From positions 2,852,001 through 2,916,000 of the forward strand of contig NZ_CP083950.1 in assembly GCF_006439395.2 (NCBI RefSeq): DNA of 64,000 nucleotides. The letters run 5' to 3'. Source of the DNA: Mesorhizobium sp. B4-1-4 (lineage in GTDB: Bacteria > Pseudomonadota > Alphaproteobacteria > Rhizobiales > Rhizobiaceae). The position numbers were made by a program, and so were the translations under genes. Within the stretch, counting starts at the first letter, position 1. Every line of letters begins with the position of its first letter. The notes below the pieces were generated by a model. It was not told the origin of the DNA. It made no database searches and saw nothing but the letters and a program-made list of their open reading frames with translations. This document shows positions 1-7,629 of this stretch, piece after piece.

Positions 1-27
1 AGAGCCGCGCGCAATGCCAGACCGAAG

Positions 28-354
28 GTGAATGTCGTGGGTACGATGAAAACCGGAGTGCCGCTCAAAGTCTGCCTGGACGGGCATGTCGAGGAAATTG
101 ACAATGTCAGCGATGCCGCCGACTTCCTGCAGCGCTGGCCGATCGAGCGGCGCGGTCACGTCTATCGCAGCGCGCTCAACGCCTGCAGCGCGGCGATCGC
201 GGCACAGATTTCGGAATCCGATGCGATAAAGGCGTTCACCGGCTTCGCCCGCGTCACCGGCATCCTGGTTGCCGACAGCGGGCCGGCCATGAGACTGGAA
301 CCCCGCCCGGTGCAGAGCCGCATGCCCAAGCAAGGCCGGCAGGCGCCGAAATAG
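28..354 (+). CDS. DUF982 domain protein
   Basis: Protein of 108 residues with the DUF982 pattern: an aromatic/Pro 'RWP' around residue 36, a Tyr-x-x-Ala run, a Cys near residue 53 and a C-terminal Ala/Phe helix. DUF982 proteins are small, of unknown function, and are typical of Rhizobiales, where many paralogues occur. The listed start is GTG; an in-frame ATG at 46 would give a slightly shorter protein and neither has a clear Shine-Dalgarno. The C-terminal tail is rich in Arg and Lys. No role can be assigned; the family is sure, the start is not. Confidence 0.75.
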   Translation: MNVVGTMKTGVPLKVCLDGHVEEIDNVSDAADFLQRWPIERRGHVYRSALNACSAAIAAQISESDAIKAFTGFARVTGILVADSGPAMRLEPRPVQSRMPKQGRQAPK

Positions 355-486
355 GGTTCCGCCTCTTTCTCCCCGTTTACGGTTAGAAATGTCCGGCAGG
401 GCAATGAGGGGCGGCGCCGACGCTTCGGTAAGTGGCATCTGAATCGGATGCTTGAAGTTCATATCGTCCTCAACCCCGCCTCGTCA

Positions 487-598
487 GCACGGCCCTCATC
501 CGCCAGCCGGCATTCGCCGTTCGCGAAGCCAGCAATTGGCTTTTCGTCCGCTGCGCGGACCACGTCTTTCCTCCCCGTATAGGGACCGGGAGAAGGGA
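487..598. repeat. RIME-like intergenic repeat (long form)
   Basis: Intergenic palindromic repeat. It carries 'CTCATCCGCCAGCCGGCATT', an internal arm on 'GGCTTTTCGTCCGCTGCGCG', and a 'CTCCCCGTATAGGGACCGGG' arm. The same modules recur in reverse order at 31961-32077. The remaining sequence from 355 to 601 shows no gene. Confidence 0.7.
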
Positions 599-601
599 AG
601 C

Positions 602-1309
602 TCACCCCGCCTCGCAAACGCGGCGGCGAAAGCGCGCCTGGTGGTAGCCGCAGTAGCTTTTCATCGCCTTGGTGCGCATGCCGCAGCACAGCATGTCGGC
701 GCCCGGCCGGCCGCCCGTCGCATCGTTTTCTGGGTCCTCTTCGAGCGTCAGGTCGAGCGGCGCGCGGCAGCGGCCGAACAGGCAATCGATGAAGCGCATC
801 GCCACGCCATGCGGCTGGCGACCGATGGGGCCGCGCCGCGGCGCCGGCACCTTGAAGCGATAGGCTTCGCCGTCGGCGATCAGCACGCCCACCTCGCGCA
901 CGAACAGGCGCGGCGGCAGCCAGGCCGGCGAAGCGTCGTGCCTGACACCAGCCATGGCCTTGCGCGTGGCGGCGCCCTTGCCGACAGGCACATCGGCACC
1001 TTTTTTTACGGCGGCGGCCGCCTTTCCGGTGGCCTTGCCCTTTGTCCTTCCGCTGGCCTGCGTTCCGCCAGTCCGCTTGTCCTTCGCCCGTTCGCCGGCA
1101 ACCTGCCTGGCCGCCGGCGGCATGCCCTTGCCGTTGGCAAAGCCGATCGCGCCCAGCATGGCGTTGCGGTGGACGATGCCGATAATGGCGTTGCGCGATA
1201 CCGGGCTGCCGCGCAGTGTGCTGAATGCCGTCGCGATCCGCGAGGCCGAAAGCCCGTCCCTCAGCCAGCGGGCGATCTCGTGCAATTCGGCGTCGCTATA
1301 GCTTGCCAT
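602..1309 (-). CDS. GcrA-like cell cycle regulator
   Basis: 235 residues. The N-terminus (residues 1-50) matches the GcrA DNA-binding region: a short acidic helix, 'LRDGLSASRIATAF', then 'SRNAIIGIVHR'. The C-terminus has the GcrA Cys/His pattern, with 'CRAPLD' followed by Cys-Cys-Gly and 'SYCGYH'. GcrA works with CcrM methylation and sigma-70 to control cell-cycle genes in alphaproteobacteria. This copy is longer than the usual roughly 170-residue protein because of a Lys/Ala/Gly-rich linker (about residues 60-115), so it is probably a paralogue rather than the main GcrA. The ATG at 1309 has a GGAG sequence nine bases upstream; longer versions of the frame lack conserved sequence. Confidence 0.8.
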   Translation of the reverse strand: MASYSDAELHEIARWLRDGLSASRIATAFSTLRGSPVSRNAIIGIVHRNAMLGAIGFANGKGMPPAARQVAGERAKDKRTGGTQASGRTKGKATGKAAAAVKKGADVPVGKGAATRKAMAGVRHDASPAWLPPRLFVREVGVLIADGEAYRFKVPAPRRGPIGRQPHGVAMRFIDCLFGRCRAPLDLTLEEDPENDATGGRPGADMLCCGMRTKAMKSYCGYHQARFRRRVCEAG

Positions 1310-1435
1310 GTCCAGGCTCCATCCAGGGGTCCGCCTTCGGCCGCGCTTGCAAGCGCGCCGTCGGCCAGGCGTCAGGGTCGGGCCCGGTCGGGCCACGGTC
1401 GGGGTTGTCGGTTCGAAAGCCGGCTTCCGCCGATG

Positions 1436-1825
1436 TCAGCCGGAGCGGATCGATTGCCCGGCGGCGACGCGCGCAAGCCGCGCCTCCGCCGTCTTTCTGT
1501 CGGGGGCGGAAACCGCCCTGCCCGTCATCGGCTCGAACAGGATGACGGTGCCGTCCTGCGTGCGGATGCAGGAGCGGACGGACGGACCGGCAGGAGACCG
1601 GTCGAATTGGGGGCCGGAGCCGAGGGGAGCGGCGGCTCCGGCCGTTCCGGCCACCGCTGACGGGCGGACCGGACCCGAGGCATCAAGGCTCTCGGGCTTC
1701 GCCCCGGCCGGGGAGGAGGACGGCCGGGACGGAAGGGAATGGGCGGCGACTTCAGTCGCCGGATGCGCCTCACGGGAGGCCGGCGCCGCGGCGCCATGAA
1801 AGCTGGACAGGTTCTGCATGGCCAT
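1436..1825 (-). CDS. hypothetical protein beside S24 repressor
   Basis: Frame of about 130 codons. The first half is a low-complexity Ala/Pro/Ser stretch; the last 45 residues look like real protein ('TQDGTVILFEPMTGRAVSAP' followed by a charged helix). No family is recognised. Possible starts are ATG at 1825 or 1819, both touching the 22-bp element that lies between this frame and the divergent repressor gene, with no Shine-Dalgarno; a leaderless transcript would fit. It is in the same position relative to that element as the zinc-ribbon gene at 2648-2950 is to its second copy. Coding status is uncertain. Confidence 0.4.
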   Translation of the reverse strand: MAMQNLSSFHGAAAPASREAHPATEVAAHSLPSRPSSSPAGAKPESLDASGPVRPSAVAGTAGAAAPLGSGPQFDRSPAGPSVRSCIRTQDGTVILFEPMTGRAVSAPDRKTAEARLARVAAGQSIRSG

Positions 1826-1845
1826 ATATAAGCATAACTCAAAAA
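1824..1845. promoter_or_regulatory. candidate operator, copy A of shared 22-bp element
   Basis: On the minus strand this reads five T's, then GAGTTATGCTTATATAT. The same 22 bases occur without mismatch at 3056-3077 in the opposite orientation. It sits in the divergent gap between the 1436-1825 frame and the HTH/S24 repressor gene. The AT-rich 'TTATATAT' could act as a -10 box. Autoregulation by the adjacent repressor is inferred from position. Confidence 0.55.
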
Positions 1846-1893
1846 TTGATGCAAGCCATTCTTTCATAGACGAGAACAGCTTTCATCGCTCAC

Positions 1894-2598
1894 ATGGGCG
1901 CCATGGCAAGAACGGAACTGTCGATCAAGGTCGGGGCGGCGATCCGCCAGGCGCGCAAGCAGCGCGGGCTGGTCATGCGTCACATTGCCGAGCACAACGA
2001 CACCGATGTCGCCGCCGTCGGCAATTGGGAAACGGGGCGCAACCTGCCCAAAACCGAGAATCTTCTGAAGACCGCGGCCTTCCTCCGCGTCGACCCGGTT
2101 GCGCTCGGCAAGGGCGAGGTCGTCTTCCTCGACGAGGCCGGCCCGGTGGCGGACGCCGAGATCGTCACCGATGCCGGCCCATTGCCGGCCGGACCGATGG
2201 ACATCGAGCTGCTCGGCGCCGCCGTTGGTGGCGACGATGGCGACTTCACCTTCAACGGCGAGGTCGCCGGCTATGTCCAGCGTCCGCCAGGCATTGCGCA
2301 TCTGCGCAAGGTGTTTGCGCTGCACGTGCTCTCCGATTCCATGGTGCCGCGTTACGAGCCCGGCGAAATGCTCTATTGCGGCGGCCGCGACGCCGTGCCC
2401 GGCGACCACGTCGTGATCGAGACCTTCCCGGAAGAAAACGAGCGCAACGGCAAGGCCTTCATCAAGAAGCTGGTCAAGCGCACCGCGGGTGAGCTCGTGG
2501 TCGAGCAGTACAACCCTCCCAAGACACTGACCTTCAACCGCTACGCCATCAAGCACGTCTGGCGCGTCATCCCGCTGAAGGAATTGCTGGGGTATTAG
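1894..2598 (+). CDS. HTH/S24 LexA-like repressor
   Basis: 234 residues. Residues 10-65 form an XRE-type helix-turn-helix ('VGAAIRQARKQRGL', with 'VGNWETGRN' as recognition region). Residues 120-230 are an S24/LexA-like peptidase domain with Ser149 in 'LSDSM', a Lys pair at 191-192, and an Ala-Gly dipeptide at 125-126 before the Ser, which is where self-cleaving repressors are cut. Proteins of this build repress promoters and may be inactivated by cleavage under stress, as in phage immunity. No phage genes are nearby, so it seems to be a domesticated regulator. ATG at 1903 is an alternative start; no clear ribosome site precedes either. The 22-bp element upstream is its likely operator. Confidence 0.85.
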   Translation: MGAMARTELSIKVGAAIRQARKQRGLVMRHIAEHNDTDVAAVGNWETGRNLPKTENLLKTAAFLRVDPVALGKGEVVFLDEAGPVADAEIVTDAGPLPAGPMDIELLGAAVGGDDGDFTFNGEVAGYVQRPPGIAHLRKVFALHVLSDSMVPRYEPGEMLYCGGRDAVPGDHVVIETFPEENERNGKAFIKKLVKRTAGELVVEQYNPPKTLTFNRYAIKHVWRVIPLKELLGY

Positions 2599-2603
2599 CG
2601 CCT

Positions 2604-2635
2604 CTTCCTTCTCCCACTTCTTGTGGAGAAGGAAG
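2604..2635. terminator. stem-loop between convergent genes
   Basis: An 11-bp perfect stem (CTTCCTTCTCC pairing with GGAGAAGGAAG) around a 10-base loop, between the stops of the repressor and of the zinc-ribbon gene. There is no strong T run on either side. It may be a bidirectional terminator or a fragment of a palindromic repeat. Confidence 0.45.
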
Positions 2636-2647
2636 AAACCCGCCCAC

Positions 2648-2950
2648 TCAGGCCCGCCTGGCCCCCTCCAGCGGCACCTCGCGGTCGCTCAGCATCTGCG
2701 CTTCGCTGCGCACACGCTGGCGCTCGTCGATGAATGCGGCCTGGATCGACACCGCCGTGCCGGGCAGTCCTTCGGCGCGGCAGGCGGAGCAGACGATGCG
2801 CCGGGACAATGCGGCCAGCGGCGTGTTTCCCGTCACCCCGAACCGCTTCAGCTGATCGGGCCGCCACCATCTGTTGCGGCCGCAATCGGCGCACTCCACA
2901 GAGATCGAGGCAACCTGCGCGATCACTGGTTCCCTGCCTGGCAATGCCAT
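2648..2950 (-). CDS. small CxxC zinc-ribbon-like protein
   Basis: Exactly 100 residues. Two Cys pairs (Cys20-x2-Cys23 in 'VECADCGRNRWW' and Cys54-x2-Cys57 in 'RIVCSACRAEG') frame a likely zinc ribbon; the C-terminus is charged. No named family is recognised. The ATG at 2950 follows a strong AGGAGG six bases upstream; the longer open frame upstream is not supported. Divergent from the 3131 gene, with copy B of the shared 22-bp element between them. A nucleic-acid or protein binding role would suit the fold, but that is inference. Confidence 0.65.
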   Translation of the reverse strand: MALPGREPVIAQVASISVECADCGRNRWWRPDQLKRFGVTGNTPLAALSRRIVCSACRAEGLPGTAVSIQAAFIDERQRVRSEAQMLSDREVPLEGARRA

Positions 2951-3055
2951 CGCCCCTCCTGCCTTTTGTTCCTGATTTGTTCTTATATTCCTGTGTTTTG
3001 AGCCGGGAGTCGAGTCGTAGCTGCAAGACATTTCCAAAAGTTTTCCTTCTGCATT

Positions 3056-3077
3056 TTTTTGAGTTATGCTTATATAT
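3056..3077. promoter_or_regulatory. candidate operator, copy B of shared 22-bp element
   Basis: Same 22 bases as at 1824-1845, here on the plus strand, in the gap between the zinc-ribbon gene (minus) and the 3131 gene (plus). Both copies have GCAT a few bases before the T run. The surrounding gap is AT-rich, unlike the coding DNA on either side. Probably bound by the S24 repressor. Confidence 0.55.
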
Positions 3078-3130
3078 ACTTGCAAATGTGAGTCGGGGCG
3101 TGAACAGTCCCGGCATCGGATCCGGGAGCA

Positions 3131-3496
3131 ATGATGGATGCAGCCGATTTCGCCCGCGCCTGCGGTTACACCGGCGACAGCCCTGCTTTGCTCGAAGCCT
3201 TCGAGGCGATCCGCTGCAACGGCATCGCCCATGCCCGCCAGGACCATTTCAGGCGTAAGGCCGTCATCGACGACCTGAAACGGTCCGAGCCGCTTTTCCT
3301 GGCCGCGATCGGCCCGGCCCTGTCGGCGGACGAAGCCATCGAGGACACCGCCCGTTTTATCGCCTGCTGGCGCAACATGCCACGCTGGCGACAGGAGCGG
3401 CGCCTGCCCGATCTCGCCAGGGCCAGGCAGCAGCGTCTGGTGGCACGCTTCTTCCGCCGTTACGGCCATCGTCTATGGACGCTCGCGGCGGCCTGA
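3131..3496 (+). CDS. hypothetical protein in S24 repressor locus
   Basis: 121 residues, mostly helical, Ala- and Arg-rich, with 'DFARACGYTG' at the start and a basic C-terminus ('RRLPDLARARQQRL'). No signal peptide, membrane segment or known domain is seen. Two adjacent ATGs (3131, 3134) follow a GGGAG about five bases upstream. Placed downstream of the second operator-like element, so likely controlled together with the zinc-ribbon gene. Function unknown. Confidence 0.6.
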   Translation: MMDAADFARACGYTGDSPALLEAFEAIRCNGIAHARQDHFRRKAVIDDLKRSEPLFLAAIGPALSADEAIEDTARFIACWRNMPRWRQERRLPDLARARQQRLVARFFRRYGHRLWTLAAA

Positions 3497-3718
3497 ATGC
3501 GGCAGCCAGGGTGATGGGGTCTGATGATGTTGGAAAACACGAGGGTCCCCACGATAGACAGAATCACCAGCGCCTCGTTTCTTCCAGCATCCCTGGCCGG
3601 TCTCGACGCTTCGCGCCGATGCCCTTTCTCCGCCAGGGGGAAGGCAAAGCGCCCCCGGCCCTGATTCCGTCTAATTGATGCGTTGACTGGTGGCCACCAA
3701 ACCGCCGAAGGACCCGCC

Positions 3719-4297
3719 ATGAAACGCCTCGTTCTTGCCGTCCTGTGGATAATGACGCTCGCTTTGTCCGCTCATGCCGCCGGCGACACCACGACCGGGC
3801 TTGCCGACACCACGGTGCTGATCGTGCGCCATGGCGAGAAGCCCGACAGCGGTCCTGGCCTGTCGCCGCAGGGCGAGGCCCGCGCGCAAGCCTATGTCGC
3901 CTATTTCCAGACCTTCATGCTCGATGGCGTGCCGTTCCGGCCCGATATGCTGGTGGCCAGCGCCGATTCAAAAAACAGCGCACGCGAACGGCTGACGCTG
4001 GCGCCGCTTTCCGAAGCGCTGAAACTGCCGATCGACCAGCGCTTCGCCGATAGGGAAGCTCAAGGCCTCGTCGCCGCGCTCGCCAGCGAAACCCATGGCA
4101 AGTCGATCCTGATCGCCTGGCACCACGGCCAGCTGTTCAAGCTCATCAAGGCGTTCGGCGCCGACCCCAAGGCGCTGCTGCCGAACGGCAAATGGCCAGA
4201 CGACGAGTTCAACTGGGTGGTGGTGCTGCGCTTCGACCATGCGGGACAGCTCATTCCCGACTCGGCGCACATCGTCGAGGAGAAGTTGCCGGGTTGA
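3719..4297 (+). CDS. secreted histidine phosphatase family protein
   Basis: 192 residues beginning with a signal peptide (two positive residues, a hydrophobic stretch, then 'SAHAA'). Right after it comes 'VLIVRHGEKP', the RHG motif whose His is phosphorylated in the phosphoglycerate-mutase-like superfamily. A second conserved His lies in 'AWHHGQL' (about residue 140). The ATG at 3719 is preceded by GAAGGA. The enzyme should act in the periplasm; its substrate cannot be told. It stands alone, and the 220 bases before it hold no recognisable gene. Confidence 0.8.
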   Translation: MKRLVLAVLWIMTLALSAHAAGDTTTGLADTTVLIVRHGEKPDSGPGLSPQGEARAQAYVAYFQTFMLDGVPFRPDMLVASADSKNSARERLTLAPLSEALKLPIDQRFADREAQGLVAALASETHGKSILIAWHHGQLFKLIKAFGADPKALLPNGKWPDDEFNWVVVLRFDHAGQLIPDSAHIVEEKLPG

Positions 4298-4315
4298 AAT
4301 AGCCAGGGCTCATGC

Positions 4316-4518
4316 GAGGCACCCCCCTCTGTCCTGCCGGACATCTCCCCCGCAAGGGGGGAGATTGGCAATTTCGTCGGCATCGCTTCTTCTTCAGCAT
4401 TGACAATTAGCGAAGGCAGTCATGGCATTCGATCTCCCCCTTGCGGGCAGGGCAATCGCATATGGATTCTTGCGAAGAGGAACCCCCACCCTAACCCTCC
4501 TGTAGAGACCGGGGAGAT
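4316..4518. repeat. mosaic intergenic repeat, left of IS481
   Basis: Two inverted modules: 'CTGTCCTGCCGGACATCTCC' at about 4330 and its partner near 4433, then 'ATTCTTGCGAAG' and 'ACCCCCACCCTAACCCTCC' near 4463-4500, which recur at 62880-62920. The IS481 left end follows directly. Confidence 0.65.
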
Positions 4519-5844
4519 GGTGGACAGGCGTTCGGAGACATCGTGGACACTTCCCGAGCATCGAATCGGGAGGGACGGAATGCCGTTTTGCGAGGTGTCC
4601 GCGATGGCTCAGAAGCGAGAGTTCGTGATGTTTGCCTTGAATGAGGGGGCGAACGTTCGAGAGCTTTGTCGACGGTTCGGGATCAGTCCGACGACCGGCT
4701 ACAAATGGATCGAGCGGTATCAGGCGGAAGGGCTGGCCGGGCTGACCGAGCGATCGCGCCGCCCGCACTCGAGTCCGCAGCGCACCGCTTGGCAGGTTGA
4801 GGCGAAGGTGTTGGAGGTACGCGACAAGAGCAACAACGTCTGGGGCGGCCGCAAGATCAAGGGGGCGCTGGAGAAGGATAGTGAGCTCGAAATCCCGGCG
4901 GCAAGCACGATCACCGCGATCCTGCGCCGTCACGAGCGGCTGACGGAGGCTGGAGCGGCGCAACATCCGGGACCATGGCAGCGCTTCGAGCGGGAGACCC
5001 CCAACGAGCTGTGGCAAATGGACTTCAAGGGTCACTTTGCCATCCATAGCGGCCGCTGCCATCCGCTCACCACGCTCGACGACCATTCGCGCTTCAACCT
5101 GGTGCTTTCTGCCTGCGGCAATGAGCAGGGCCGAACGGTGCGCGGGGAGCTGGAGATTGCCTTTCGCCACTATGGTTTGCCGCTGGCGATGCTGATGGAT
5201 GGCGGCCCGCCGTGGAGCGATCCCGGCGGCGAGCCCTACACCGTGTTCAGCGTTTGGTTGTTGCGGCTTGGCATCCGCGTCCTGCACGGTCGACCGCGCC
5301 ATCCCCAGACGCAAGGCAAGGAAGAGCGCTTCCATCGCACGCTGAAAGCCGAAGTGATCAGCGGGCGAAGCTTCGGCGATCTCGCCGATTGTCAGCGGGC
5401 CTTCGACCAATGGCGTCCGCGTTATAACCACGAACGGCCGCACGAGGCACTCGACATGGCGACGCCGGCCGAGCGGTACCGGCCGAGCCCACGCTGCTTC
5501 CCTGAGGTGTTGCCCGCGATCGAATACGGACCAGGTGACAAGGTCCGCAAGGTCGACAGCGATGGCTTCATCAGCTTCAGGAACCGACCTTGGCGGATCG
5601 GCAAGGCCTTCCGCGGCGAGCTGGTGGCACTTCGCTCCACTGACCAGGATGGCCTCTTCAGCGTGCACTACTGCTCGCATCGGATTGCCACCCTTGACCT
5701 GCGCTCCACCGACAGGGAGGCCTGTGGACTTGTGGACAACGCTAAGCCTTGCCCACAGGGTCCACACCCCAAACAACAACAAAAACAACCCGTCTCATCA
5801 TGATGAAAAGATGTGTCCACGATGTCCCCGAACACCTGTCCACC
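4519..5844 (+). mobile_element. IS481-family insertion sequence
   Basis: Ends are 32-bp inverted repeats (4519-4550 and 5813-5844) differing at two positions; each starts GGTGGACAGG at the outer edge. One transposase gene fills the inside. The element is 1,326 bp and looks intact. No direct target duplication is seen at its edges. Only 33 bases separate it from the IS4-family element on its right. Confidence 0.85.
4580..5803 (+). CDS. IS481-family transposase
   Basis: 407 residues. An N-terminal helix-turn-helix ('LCRRFGISPTTGYKWIERY', residues 25-45) binds the ends; the DDE integrase core follows, with Asp in 'WQMDFKGHF', Asp in 'LMDGGPPW' and Glu in 'GKEERFHRTLKAE'. The C-terminus is the usual IS481 extension. 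ATG at 4580 has GGAGGG six bases upstream; an in-frame ATG at 4604 is possible, while the open frame upstream to 4400 lies outside the insertion sequence. No frameshift or missing catalytic residue, so it may still be active. Confidence 0.9.
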   Translation: MPFCEVSAMAQKREFVMFALNEGANVRELCRRFGISPTTGYKWIERYQAEGLAGLTERSRRPHSSPQRTAWQVEAKVLEVRDKSNNVWGGRKIKGALEKDSELEIPAASTITAILRRHERLTEAGAAQHPGPWQRFERETPNELWQMDFKGHFAIHSGRCHPLTTLDDHSRFNLVLSACGNEQGRTVRGELEIAFRHYGLPLAMLMDGGPPWSDPGGEPYTVFSVWLLRLGIRVLHGRPRHPQTQGKEERFHRTLKAEVISGRSFGDLADCQRAFDQWRPRYNHERPHEALDMATPAERYRPSPRCFPEVLPAIEYGPGDKVRKVDSDGFISFRNRPWRIGKAFRGELVALRSTDQDGLFSVHYCSHRIATLDLRSTDREACGLVDNAKPCPQGPHPKQQQKQPVSS

Positions 5845-5877
5845 TTGTCTCCGGCACAAACACCCTCCCCACAAGGG

Positions 5878-7396
5878 CTAGCGTGCGCACACATCTGCTT
5901 CGGAGGGGTGTCAAGGGACGTATTGGCCGGGCGGCAGATGGGGCTTGAAGGGTTGGAATCGTGTGTGATTCTGTAGCTGCCATTGTTGATTCGGGAGATT
6001 TCGACGATGGCACCGCTGCTTGGATACTTCGGCGACCTGCGCTTGCAAAAAAGGGGAGCATGGTGCTGGAGCGCATGTGCATGCGCATCAGCGCGGGCAT
6101 GCGTCGGCTGGCCGATACACGCGCGGAACAGGTTGCGTTCACGCGGCTGTTTGGCAATCCCAACGTGACGGTGCAGGAGATCGTGCGCACGGCGGCGGCG
6201 CAAACGGCCAAGGCGGCGGCCGGCCGTCATGTGCTGATCATCGAGGACAGCAGCGAGATCAACTATCAGGCCAAGGCCTCGCGCAAGCGCGGCCTCGGAT
6301 GTGTCGGCAACGGCAAGGATATCGGGCTGTTCGTACACCCGGCTCTGGCCGTGGATGCCGGCGACGGGTCGGTGCTGGGCCTTGCGGCGGCCACGATCTG
6401 GCGGCGCCGGGGGCAGAAGGCGGACGACTACCAGGCCCTGCCGATCGAAGCCAAGGAAAGCTACAAATGGATCGCCACCGCCACGGCGGCCCGCCAGGCG
6501 CTGACCGACACGCCGCTCCTCACCGTGATCGGCGACCGCGAGGCCGACATCTACGAGGTGCTGGCAAGGCTGCCTGACGAGCGCACGCATGTGCTCATGC
6601 GCGCTGTGCGCGATCGGGCGCTGGGGGAAGAGGGCGGCCGCTTGTTCGGCGAGATAGCCAAGACGCCGGAAGCCGGCCGCATCGCCTTCGATCTGCAGGC
6701 GCGTCCCGGCCGGCCGGGACGCAAGGTGCACCTGGCCGTTCGCTTCGCCGAGGTCACCTTGCGCCAGCCGCGCCTTGGGGCCGACCGCCGCGATCCGCGC
6801 GCGGTCAGGCTCAATATCGTGGAAGTGCGCGAGATCGATCCGCCTTCGCCCAAGGACGCGGTGATCTGGCGGCTGTTGACAACCCACACCGTCAAGACAC
6901 TCGCCGATGCCATCGCCATCGTCGATCTCTACCGGTCGCGCTGGACCATCGAGCAGTTGTTCCGGACCTTGAAGTCGCAGGCCATCGATCTGGAGGAAAG
7001 CCTCATCGCCGATGGCGATGCACTCGAACGTCTGGCTGCAACCGCGCTGATCGTGGCCACCAGGGTTATGCAACTCGTGCACGGGCGCGACGCGGCCGGC
7101 CAGACCCTCAGGGCCACACGCCTCTTCAATCCCGCCGAGATCGCCGTTCTGGACGCGCTGGTCGCCAGGCTGGAAGGCAAGACCCAAACGCAGAAGAACC
7201 CGCATCCGCCACACACGCTCGCTTGGGCGGCCTGGTGCATTGCCCGGCTCGGCGGCTGGAACGGCTATCCAAAGGAGCGCCCGCCGGGCCCGGTCACCTT
7301 CAGCAACGGCCTCAAACGCTTCCACGCCATTGTTGAGGGCTTCGTCCTTGCAAACCCATACTGACCACCGCCAAATCAAATGTGTGCGCACGCTAG
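5878..7396 (+). mobile_element. IS4-family insertion sequence with 10-bp target duplication
   Basis: Perfect 17-bp terminal inverted repeats, CTAGCGTGCGCACACAT at 5878-5894 and its complement at 7380-7396. The element (1,519 bp) is flanked on both sides by CCCACAAGGG (5868-5877 and 7397-7406), a 10-bp target duplication as expected for IS4 relatives. Removing the insert and one copy restores a repeat module like the one near 62920. Confidence 0.92.
5961..7364 (+). CDS. IS4-family transposase
   Basis: 467 residues, full length for the family. The N-terminus holds a small DNA-binding region ('ALAKKGSMVLERMC'), the core has the first Asp in 'IIEDSSEINY', the second in 'IGDREADIYEVL', and the Y-R-E signature as 'YRSRWTIEQLFRTLK' (about residues 318-332). 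Related in layout to IS50/Tn5 transposase. Start is GTG at 5961 with GAAGGG upstream. The frame is unbroken and the ends and target duplication are intact, so the insertion appears recent. Confidence 0.9.
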   Translation: MCDSVAAIVDSGDFDDGTAAWILRRPALAKKGSMVLERMCMRISAGMRRLADTRAEQVAFTRLFGNPNVTVQEIVRTAAAQTAKAAAGRHVLIIEDSSEINYQAKASRKRGLGCVGNGKDIGLFVHPALAVDAGDGSVLGLAAATIWRRRGQKADDYQALPIEAKESYKWIATATAARQALTDTPLLTVIGDREADIYEVLARLPDERTHVLMRAVRDRALGEEGGRLFGEIAKTPEAGRIAFDLQARPGRPGRKVHLAVRFAEVTLRQPRLGADRRDPRAVRLNIVEVREIDPPSPKDAVIWRLLTTHTVKTLADAIAIVDLYRSRWTIEQLFRTLKSQAIDLEESLIADGDALERLAATALIVATRVMQLVHGRDAAGQTLRATRLFNPAEIAVLDALVARLEGKTQTQKNPHPPHTLAWAAWCIARLGGWNGYPKERPPGPVTFSNGLKRFHAIVEGFVLANPY

Positions 7397-7620
7397 CCCA
7401 CAAGGGGGAGGGAACGCTGCCGCGCGCATCTTACTTCCGCCCCGGCATCGAAAAACATGCTCAATTTGCCAGGATCGGCATCGACGGAAGTCTCCCTCCC
7501 CCTTATGGGGAGGGGTTAGGGGTGGGGGTACTCGTAGGGCGAAAGCCTCGGCCTCCATATGCGATAGCCTTGCCCTTGCGGGGGAGATGTCCGGCAGGAC
7601 AGAGGGGGGTGCCTCGCGCA
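7397..7620. repeat. mosaic intergenic repeat, right of IS4
   Basis: Begins with the target duplication, then 'GGGAACGCTGCCGCGCGC', 'ACATGCTCAATTTG', 'ATCGACGGAAGTC', 'CTCCCCCTTATGGGGAG' and a 'CTGTCCTGCC'-type arm near 7590. The same order of modules without insertions is seen at 62880-63175. Confidence 0.7.
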
Positions 7621-7629
7621 AACGTCTCC

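Noticed and set aside
452..1660. 402-codon plus-strand frame across the GcrA-like gene
   Set aside because: High-GC shadow of the minus-strand gene, beginning in a repeat.
1..3500. Prophage remnant
   Set aside because: An S24 repressor is present but no integrase, structural, lysis or replication gene and no attachment site is seen.
4508..5855. Target duplication of the IS481 element
   Set aside because: Bases just outside the 32-bp ends (GGAGAT and TTGTCT) do not match as a direct repeat.
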